Notes under the pieces: model-generated
The model's input: the letters and a program-made list of their open reading frames with translations, nothing else
What the model was told of the DNA's origin: nothing
The model's database searches: none
Translations under genes and position numbers: made by a program
From: an uncultured Polaromonas sp.
GTDB taxonomy: Bacteria > Pseudomonadota > Gammaproteobacteria > Burkholderiales > Burkholderiaceae
Assembly (NCBI GenBank): GCA_946479075.1
Contig: CAMLDT010000213.1
Location: 1 to 5,881 of the forward strand
Direction of reading: 5' to 3'
DNA length: 5,881 nt
Shown: in pieces, positions 1-5,881 of the stretch
Numbering within the stretch: the first letter of the stretch is position 1
Layout of the letters: every line of letters starts with the position of its first letter

Positions 1-2196
<2,196 letters not shown>

Positions 2197-2205
2197 ACAG
2201 GCTGG

Positions 2206-2664
2206 CTACAGAAAACGCGGCAACACACCCGCCACCTGGGTCAGGAAGGCGTACTCCTCGTCATTGACAGGTCGCCCGGCCAGGTCGAAATGGCAGAAGG
2301 TGCCAAACAGCTCGCCGTTGGCGCGGGTCAGCGGCAAGCCCACATAACTTTCCACCACACCCTGGTAGCGATGGCCATCGAGGCGCTTGTCGCCGCCCGA
2401 GCTGGACGTGAGAAAACTGCCGTCGCGCAGGGCAAACTGGCAAAAGCTGTCGCCCAGGGGCACGGCCGCCAGATCCAGGTCGTTCAAACCCTGCTTGTCC
2501 ACCATGTCAACCACGCGCAGCGTCAGCGCATCGAGCCGGTAAACGGCGGTAAACCGGTGCGGCACACGTTCATTGAGAAACTTCAGACCGGCGCGCAGGC
2601 CATCGGTGTGGAGCAGCTTTTCAAGATCGGAAAGGTTTGGGTTTTGGGACATGTTCTTGGACAT
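2206..2664 (-). CDS. Small single-domain GAF protein
   Basis: From the chosen start this is a 152-residue soluble protein that is almost entirely one GAF domain. Signature segments are RFTAVYRLD near the N-terminus, LGDSFCQFAL in the middle, and ESYVGLPL followed by GELFGTFCHFDLAGRPV, the usual YxGxPL...FGTxC core strand pair of GAF domains. There is no kinase, GGDEF, HD or DNA-binding domain, so any signal must be passed to a partner. The ligand is unknown; two cysteines (in SFCQF and TFCHF) could be redox or ligand contacts, which is inference. The start is uncertain. The frame stays open upstream to a GTG at 2758-2760 (184 residues), but the added residues do not look like a folded part of a GAF domain. 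ATGs at 2662-2664 and 2650-2652 both precede the homologous-looking region, neither with a good Shine-Dalgarno. It is divergent from the CsbD-like gene and convergent with fadH. Confidence 0.8.
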   Translation of the reverse strand: MSKNMSQNPNLSDLEKLLHTDGLRAGLKFLNERVPHRFTAVYRLDALTLRVVDMVDKQGLNDLDLAAVPLGDSFCQFALRDGSFLTSSSGGDKRLDGHRYQGVVESYVGLPLTRANGELFGTFCHFDLAGRPVNDEEYAFLTQVAGVLPRFL

Positions 2665-2763
2665 GGAAAGCCAGCGGTCACGCTGCAACAGGTTGAAACA
2701 TCCACCTTGCATGGTAATCGGTCCCGGCAGACCTGCGCGTAGGCCAGTTCCGACAGCCACGCA

Positions 2764-2798
2764 GCCTGCACCCCTGCGCAGGCCGCAGGGATGCAGGC
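2764..2798. promoter_or_regulatory. Strong stem-loop in divergent intergenic region
   Basis: GCCTGCA (2764-2770) pairs with TGCAGGC (2792-2798), and CCCTGCG (2772-2778) pairs with CGCAGGG (2784-2790). One C-A mismatch (2771/2791) separates the two helices and the loop is 5 nt (2779-2783): 14 base pairs in a 35-nt element. No run of T follows on either strand, so it is not a classical terminator. It could be a leader-RNA structure or an operator acting on the GAF and CsbD-like genes. If the GTG start of the GAF gene were used, the hairpin would cover its ribosome site. Confidence 0.55.
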
Positions 2799-2810
2799 GT
2801 AATTTTCAGC

Positions 2811-2826
2811 CATGGAATCTTCCATG
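2811..2826. promoter_or_regulatory. Short palindrome upstream of csbD-like gene
   Basis: CATGGAA (2811-2817) and TTCCATG (2820-2826) form an inverted repeat with a 2-nt centre, 20 nt before the CsbD-like start codon. Its position between the stem-loop and the ribosome site suits an operator or a 5'-UTR hairpin. No regulator can be named from the sequence. Confidence 0.35.
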
Positions 2827-2833
2827 TTTCACT

Positions 2834-2839
2834 GAAAGG
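2834..2839 (+). promoter_or_regulatory. Ribosome binding site of csbD-like gene
   Basis: GAAAGG lies 7 nt before the ATG at 2847 and supports that start for the very small gene. Confidence 0.7.
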
Positions 2840-2846
2840 CCACATC

Positions 2847-3029
2847 ATGAACAAGGATCAAGTCAAAGGAAAAATCAAGGAAGTCGCCGGTGAGGTCCAG
2901 GAGCACACCGGCAGGGCCGTCGGCAGCGCCGAGCAGGAGGCCAAGGGCCATGCCCGCGAAATGGAAGGCAAAGTGCAGAAGGCGGCTGGCGATGTGAAGG
3001 AAAACGTCAAGGATTTCAACAAGCGTTGA
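2847..3029 (+). CDS. CsbD-like general stress protein
   Basis: This 60-residue, highly charged protein has the hallmark CsbD-family start MNKDQVKGKIKEVAGEVQ (PF05532). Two related segments are visible, GKIKEVAGEVQEHTG (8-22) and GKVQKAAGDVKENVK (41-55), giving an amphipathic, probably helical and partly disordered protein without cysteines, signal peptide or membrane segment. Members are typically induced by general stress in many bacteria (sigma-B dependent in Bacillus), but their biochemical role is not established. The length matches the family and a good ribosome site lies 7 nt upstream. It is transcribed alone: a divergent GAF gene lies upstream and a strong terminator starts 17 nt after the stop. 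Stress-dependent transcription is expected from the family; I could not assign a specific promoter. Confidence 0.9.
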   Translation: MNKDQVKGKIKEVAGEVQEHTGRAVGSAEQEAKGHAREMEGKVQKAAGDVKENVKDFNKR

Positions 3030-3045
3030 AAACCGAAGCTTGAAC

Positions 3046-3080
3046 AAAAAACAGGCCGGTTGATCCCGGCCTGTTTTTTT
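3046..3080. terminator. Bidirectional rho-independent terminator
   Basis: AAAAAACAGGCCGG (3046-3059) pairs with CCGGCCTGTTTTTT (3066-3079) around a 6-nt loop. A GC-rich 8-bp core is flanked by an A-run on one side and a 7-T run on the other, so it reads as an intrinsic terminator on both strands. It ends the CsbD-like transcript (+) and the lipoprotein/cupredoxin transcript (-), whose stop is 37 nt away. Confidence 0.92.
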
Positions 3081-3116
3081 GAGCACGTCAGGGCTGCGCG
3101 GAGCTGCCCGGAGCCG

Positions 3117-3818
3117 CTAGACCCGGCGTCGGCGAGGCACCACGCTGAGCTGTGCCGCCGCCTTGCTGCCGGCTGGCAGCACCGTGACCTGCTGCTGGGC
3201 CAGGTCGATCAGCTGGTCGGCATGCCACACCTTGACGCGGCTGGCGCCGTCGGGCACACCTTCGAAGACGGCCACGCCCTCGGCATTGGTGAGCGCAGCC
3301 CAGGGGGATTCGCTGACATACACATGACCCCGCATGGAGGCGTGAAGGTGGCAACCGAGCAGCACCGGCCCCGCCTTGTCAAAGGTGGCGTCGGCGGTTT
3401 TGGCCGGTTTGCCCTCGGCCTTGCCATCCATGCGCAGCTCGAAGCCACCACTTGAGGCGCTTTCAAACTGCAGCACGCCAGCCGCCGAGGCCCGTACATG
3501 GTGCTCCCACGGATCGTTGTTGACAAAATGCGCCCTGGCGCCGGGGCCGACCAGCGCCAGCGCCGGCACAAAACGCATCTTTTCCTGGTTGATGACGATC
3601 TCCGTTGGCAATGCCACCTTGGGTACGCCTGCGGAAGCCGGGAAAACCACCACCACCGCATCGGGCACGGGTTTGCCTTCCCGGTCGGTCACGGTGACCT
3701 GCAGGTTGCCCGCGGCCGCCGGCACCGCCGCCAGTGCCAGACCGAGGAAAACCGCCGACAGGCCGGCGGCGAACACGCCCGGCCGCCCACAAAACAGGGT
3801 TGCGGAAAGTGCCTTCAT
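3117..3818 (-). CDS. Secreted cupredoxin-like protein, 'methylamine utilization protein' type
   Basis: The product is 233 residues with a signal peptide: K2, a hydrophobic stretch (about 15-32) and likely Ala-rich cleavage near 34-37. The mature N-terminus (NLQVTVTDREGKPVPDAVVVVFP) looks like a small carboxypeptidase-regulatory-type beta fold. A cupredoxin-like segment follows, with FVNNDPWEHHVRA (98-110; H106 or H107 as ligand) and LGCHLHASMRGHVYV (154-168). C156, H159 and M162 form the C-x2-H-x2-M set that this family carries instead of the longer plastocyanin loop. Together they suggest a periplasmic type 1-like copper site. Relatives are often labelled 'methylamine utilization protein' or 'plastocyanin' from homology, but no methylamine dehydrogenase genes are present here, so that name should not be taken as function. 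The start codon overlaps the stop of the upstream lipoprotein gene (ATGA, 3815-3818), which fixes the start and implies translational coupling. The C-terminus ends in a basic RRRR tail. Confidence 0.75.
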   Translation of the reverse strand: MKALSATLFCGRPGVFAAGLSAVFLGLALAAVPAAAGNLQVTVTDREGKPVPDAVVVVFPASAGVPKVALPTEIVINQEKMRFVPALALVGPGARAHFVNNDPWEHHVRASAAGVLQFESASSGGFELRMDGKAEGKPAKTADATFDKAGPVLLGCHLHASMRGHVYVSESPWAALTNAEGVAVFEGVPDGASRVKVWHADQLIDLAQQQVTVLPAGSKAAAQLSVVPRRRRV

Positions 3819-4195
3819 TGGACGACGTGCCAGACCTTGTTGTAGTTGTCGCCGTATTTGTCACCCGGCTCCTGGTCTTCCGGCCAGGTGTACAGCGGCT
3901 TGCCCTTCCAGGCCCACTGCTTCTGGCCGTTGGCGCGCGTGACCAGGTTGAAGTCGCCGGCCGGCGTGTCGGTCGCCGCGGCCATGACCGGCGGCCACTT
4001 GACGGCGCAATCACCTTCACAGGCGGATTTGCCGCTGCCGGCCACGTCACGGTCAAAAGTGTAGACCGTCAAGCCTTTGGCATTGACCAGCATGCCGTCC
4101 TTCATCATCAGCGGTGCGGGCGTGCCCGACAGGGAGGCGCAGCCGGCGAGCACGGCCAGCAACAGGGCGGCAGGGCCCATCCATTTGTTGTTCAT
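3815..4195 (-). CDS. PF03640-type lipoprotein (COG4315-like)
   Basis: This 126-residue lipoprotein has a short lipoprotein signal with lipobox LAGC, lipidated on C19; residue 20 is Ala, so outer-membrane sorting is plausible. Two copies of the 'secreted repeat of unknown function' motif are visible. The first is GLTVYTFDRD (41-50) with GKSACEGDCAVKWPP (55-69), including the CxxxC pair C59/C63. The second is QWAWKGKPLYTWPEDQEPGD (93-112). The family is widespread, periplasmic or surface-exposed, and has no established activity. The frame extends upstream to 4276, but the start at 4195 is preferred because GAGGA sits 7 nt upstream and the signal peptide begins there. It is the first gene of an operon with the cupredoxin-like gene (4-nt overlap). 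A shared role in metal or electron handling in the cell envelope is inference. Confidence 0.85.
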   Translation of the reverse strand: MNNKWMGPAALLLAVLAGCASLSGTPAPLMMKDGMLVNAKGLTVYTFDRDVAGSGKSACEGDCAVKWPPVMAAATDTPAGDFNLVTRANGQKQWAWKGKPLYTWPEDQEPGDKYGDNYNKVWHVVQ

Positions 4196-4202
4196 GAAAA
4201 TT

Positions 4203-4207
4203 TCCTC
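4203..4207 (-). promoter_or_regulatory. Ribosome binding site deciding the lipoprotein start
   Basis: On the minus strand GAGGA lies 7 nt before the ATG at 4195-4193. This favours that codon over the upstream in-frame start at 4276. Confidence 0.8.
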
Positions 4208-4233
4208 GGGTGTCTGGTTGGTGGAATGAGCGT

Positions 4234-4249
4234 TGCAGGCATGCCTGCA
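4234..4249. promoter_or_regulatory. Perfect 16-bp palindrome, candidate operator
   Basis: TGCAGGCATGCCTGCA is its own reverse complement. After one mismatch (4233/4250) the symmetry continues for 2 bp on each side (CG...CG). It lies 39-54 nt upstream of the lipoprotein start codon and downstream of the AT-rich patch (4275-4306) where a minus-strand promoter would be expected. This is a natural place for a dimeric repressor or activator site. A looser pair GGAA-N7-TTCC lies at 4269-4283. I could not pick a convincing -35/-10 pair. Confidence 0.45.
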
Positions 4250-4297
4250 TCGAGACAAACAGCCGGAGGGAAGCATTTATTCCAGCATCCGTGAAAT

Positions 4298-4350
4298 AAA
4301 AAATGAACCGGGCGGCAGCGCGTGGCAACGCAGGCCCGGGGCACCGCCCG
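4298..4350 (-). terminator. Candidate terminator of the amidohydrolase/oxidoreductase operon
   Basis: Read on the minus strand, CGGGCGG (4350-4344) pairs with CCGCCCG (4315-4309). The 28-nt interior can fold a small inner hairpin (GCGT/ACGC). Five nt after the stem comes a run of six T (4303-4298). It begins 13 nt after the oxidoreductase stop codon. The large interior and the delayed T-run make it weaker than the 3046-3080 terminator. Confidence 0.5.
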
Positions 4351-4363
4351 AAAAACTGAACGC

Positions 4364-5479
4364 TCAGCCGCCTGCCAGCAGCCCGGCCACCGCAGCGCCG
4401 ATGGCGAGCGAACTGGTGAGGCCGGGCGACTCGATACCGAACAGGTTGACCAGGCCTGCCACGCCGTGCTCACCCGGCCCCTGGATCACGAAATCCCGGG
4501 CGGGTGCGTCCGGTGGCTGGATCTTGGGCCGGATGCCGGCATAACCCGGCGCCAACGCGCCATCGGGCAGGGCTGGCCAGTACTTGCGGACTTCCGCGTA
4601 AAAGGCATCGCCACGCGCCGGATCCACCAGCAGGTCGTCGGCCGAGTCCACCCATTGCACGTCCGGCCCGAACTTGGCCTGGCCGCCCAGATCCAGCGTC
4701 AGGTGCACGCCCAGGCCCGCCAGGTGGCTGGCCGGGTCGGGCACCGGGTAGATCAGCCGGCTGAACGGCGAACGCCCGGATAGCGTGAAGTAATTGCCTT
4801 TGGCAAAGTGGGCCGGCGGCACGAAAGACGCGTCCAGCCCTTCAAAACGCGCGGCCAGTGTCGGGGCGTGCAGCCCGGCGGCATTGACCACGCTGGCGGT
4901 CTGCAGTTCGGTGCCGTCGTCCGCTACCAAAGTAATAGCACCTTGCGAACAACTGGCGTGGGCTAGAGGTGTATTGAACACCACGGCGCCGCCGGCATTC
5001 TCAAGGTCACCCTGCAGCGAGAGCATCAGCGCGTGGCTATCAATGATGCCGGTGCTGGGCGAGTGGGCCGCGGCCACGCAGCGCAGTTGCGGCTCCATCG
5101 CCTGCGCCTCGGCGGGGCTCAGCAGCACCAGGTCATGCACGCCATTGGCGGCGGCTTTCGCCAGGATGCCGGGCAGTTCTGCCGCCTGGGCATCGCCCGT
5201 GGCCACAATCAGCTTGCCGCAGCGTTGGTGGGCGATGCCGCGCTCGGCGCAGTAGTCATACAGCAGCTGTTTGCCCTCGACACACAGCCGCGCTTTCAGC
5301 GAGCCGGGCGGGTAATAAATGCCGGCGTGGATCACCTCGCTGTTGCGCGAACTGGTGCCGGTGCCGATGGCGTTCGCTGCCTCCAGCACCATCACCTCCC
5401 TGCCCTGCAGCGCCAGCGCGCGTGCCACGGCCAGGCCCACCACACCGGCGCCAATGACGACGCAATCGACCTGGTCCAT
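4364..5479 (-). CDS. FAD-dependent oxidoreductase, L-2-hydroxyglutarate oxidase/dehydrogenase-like
   Basis: The product is a complete 371-residue DAO-superfamily flavoprotein (COG0579 type). The FAD Rossmann motif GAGVVG is at 10-15, with the ribose-binding acidic residue E33. The segment [20 protein letters not shown] (43-62) is the characteristic block of the L-2-hydroxyglutarate dehydrogenase group. NAAGLHA (199-205), GNYF (228-231), [19 protein letters not shown] (256-274), AGIRPKI (314-320) and [15 protein letters not shown] (347-361) support the same placement. Proven members oxidise L-2-hydroxyglutarate to 2-oxoglutarate and pass electrons to the quinone pool or oxygen; the exact substrate here is inferred. 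It is shorter than E. coli LhgO (about 420 residues), but all visible motifs are present. The ATG follows the stop of the upstream amidohydrolase gene by 3 nt, with GAAGG 8 nt upstream, so the two are co-translated. Residues 169-186 use unusual A/T-ending codons (see the repeat at 4923-4977). Confidence 0.85.
   Translation of the reverse strand: MDQVDCVVIGAGVVGLAVARALALQGREVMVLEAANAIGTGTSSRNSEVIHAGIYYPPGSLKARLCVEGKQLLYDYCAERGIAHQRCGKLIVATGDAQAAELPGILAKAAANGVHDLVLLSPAEAQAMEPQLRCVAAAHSPSTGIIDSHALMLSLQGDLENAGGAVVFNTPLAHASCSQGAITLVADDGTELQTASVVNAAGLHAPTLAARFEGLDASFVPPAHFAKGNYFTLSGRSPFSRLIYPVPDPASHLAGLGVHLTLDLGGQAKFGPDVQWVDSADDLLVDPARGDAFYAEVRKYWPALPDGALAPGYAGIRPKIQPPDAPARDFVIQGPGEHGVAGLVNLFGIESPGLTSSLAIGAAVAGLLAGG
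4923..4977. repeat. Dispersed-repeat-like segment inside the oxidoreductase gene
   Basis: The plus strand reads GCTACCAAAGTAATAGC (4923-4939), an imperfect inverted repeat with GCTA and TAGC arms. About 20 nt later comes GGGCTAGAGG (4960-4969), then an AT-rich end. This order (GCTA-TCAAA-ATAGC, a variable middle, GGGCTAGAGG) matches a short repeat I recall as common between genes in Comamonadaceae. Here it lies in frame in a coding sequence. Directly visible support is codon use: 12 of the 18 codons for residues 169-186 end in A or T, in a gene that otherwise strongly prefers G or C. Confidence 0.5.
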
Positions 5480-5482
5480 GGC

Positions 5483-5881
5483 TCAGGCCTTCAGGCTGCG
5501 CGGATCCGTGGCCAGCAGCAACTGAACCAGCGACTGCAGGCTGGTTTTCAGGGGCGCAAACCCGTCAGTGATCTCCAGCGTTTCCTCGTTCATGTAGAGC
5601 TTGCGGTTGATCTCCAGCTGGATGCTGTGGCGCTGCTGCTGCGGCGCGCCGTAACGGCGCACCAGCTCCACGCCCTTGTAGGGGTGGTTGTAGGCCACGC
5701 TGTAGCCCAGGCCCCGAAGGTGTTCACAGACCCGCTGCGACAGCGCTGCAGCGGCGGTGGAACCGTCCCTGTCGCCGACCACGAAGTCGGCATGTGCCTC
5801 TCCCGGAAAATCCGTGGCGTTGCTGGAGGCAATGGCCGGCATGGAGTGGCAGTTGATGTGGATGCTGTAGCCGTGCCGCGC
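5483..5881 (-). CDS. N-formylglutamate amidohydrolase family protein (C-terminal part)
   Basis: The gene runs off the right edge; 132 C-terminal residues are visible and the true start lies outside (family length is roughly 260-300). An internal ATG at 5842 is not the start because the conserved reading continues upstream as GYSIHINCHSMPAI. The CHS motif (C11-S13 of the visible part) is conserved and its His is a likely metal ligand. DFVVGDRDGST (32-42), YNHPYKGVELVRRYG (64-78) and HSIQLEINRKLYMNE (85-99) are also typical of PF05013. Family members hydrolyse N-formyl-L-glutamate to glutamate and formate in the last step of one histidine-degradation route (HutG). No other hut gene is visible, so a related N-acyl amino acid hydrolase is possible. 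It is the upstream partner of the FAD oxidoreductase, with a 3-nt gap. Confidence 0.85.
   Translation of the reverse strand, partial: ARHGYSIHINCHSMPAIASSNATDFPGEAHADFVVGDRDGSTAAAALSQRVCEHLRGLGYSVAYNHPYKGVELVRRYGAPQQQRHSIQLEINRKLYMNEETLEITDGFAPLKTSLQSLVQLLLATDPRSLKA
5488..5492 (-). promoter_or_regulatory. Ribosome binding site of the FAD oxidoreductase
   Basis: GAAGG on the minus strand lies 8 nt before the ATG at 5479 and inside the last codons of the upstream amidohydrolase gene. It supports the start and translational coupling. Confidence 0.6.

Noticed and set aside
2290..2742. Plus-strand frame (150 codons) opposite the GAF gene
   Set aside because: The GAF core motifs on the minus strand explain the region. 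The plus-strand translation has no recognised family and no ribosome site.
2206..2760. Longer GAF protein starting at the GTG at 2760
   Set aside because: The extra 32 residues look unlike a GAF N-terminus and would come from the stem-loop-adjacent intergenic DNA. It remains possible and is noted in the GAF entry.
2764..2798. Stem-loop read as a rho-independent terminator
   Set aside because: There is no T-run after the stem on either strand, and no gene ends into it from either side.
3815..4276. Longer lipoprotein reading from the start at 4276
   Set aside because: It would bury the lipobox 46 residues in, run through the 16-bp palindrome and ignore the strong GAGGA site at 4203-4207.
3376..4294. 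Overlapping plus-strand frames opposite the cupredoxin and lipoprotein genes
   Set aside because: They are antisense to two genes with clear signal peptides, a lipobox and family motifs. The translations are low-complexity Arg/Ala/Pro-rich.

Overview
The window looks like a stretch of chromosome from a high-GC betaproteobacterium, most likely a member of the Comamonadaceae (Rhodoferax, Polaromonas, Variovorax or Acidovorax type). This rests on strong G/C preference at third codon positions, on the gene families present, and on two stretches that resemble dispersed repeats I associate with that family. The taxonomic call is an inference from recognition, not from a search.

Layout, left to right. 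Bases 1-114 are a non-coding or gene-tail leader whose first ~50 bases look like a dispersed repeat. A complete 2,4-dienoyl-CoA reductase gene (fadH, 115-2196, +) follows and ends 9 bp from the convergent stop of a small single-GAF-domain protein (2206-2664, -). A divergent intergenic region (2665-2846) holds a strong 35-nt stem-loop and a short palindrome. It separates the GAF gene from a 60-residue CsbD-like stress protein (2847-3029, +). A bidirectional rho-independent terminator (3046-3080) serves csbD and the convergent genes beyond it.

The rest is on the minus strand. A two-gene operon runs from a small lipoprotein of the PF03640 'secreted repeat' type (4195 to 3815) into a secreted cupredoxin-like protein (3818 to 3117), joined by an ATGA overlap. 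A 168-bp gap (4196-4363) holds a candidate terminator for the next unit and a perfect 16-bp palindrome in front of the lipoprotein gene. Upstream lies a second operon: an N-formylglutamate amidohydrolase-family gene, cut by the right edge, followed 3 nt later by an FAD-dependent L-2-hydroxyglutarate oxidase/dehydrogenase-like gene.

How the genes may work together: fadH serves beta-oxidation of unsaturated fatty acids. The amidohydrolase/oxidoreductase pair points to glutamate or 2-hydroxyglutarate catabolism. The lipoprotein/cupredoxin pair would act outside the cytoplasmic membrane, perhaps in metal binding or electron transfer, and is the least characterised unit here. The most unusual sequence observation is a short AT-ending codon island (residues 169-186) inside the oxidoreductase gene that coincides with a dispersed-repeat-like sequence. 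I found no tRNA, rRNA, CRISPR array, insertion sequence or phage gene.
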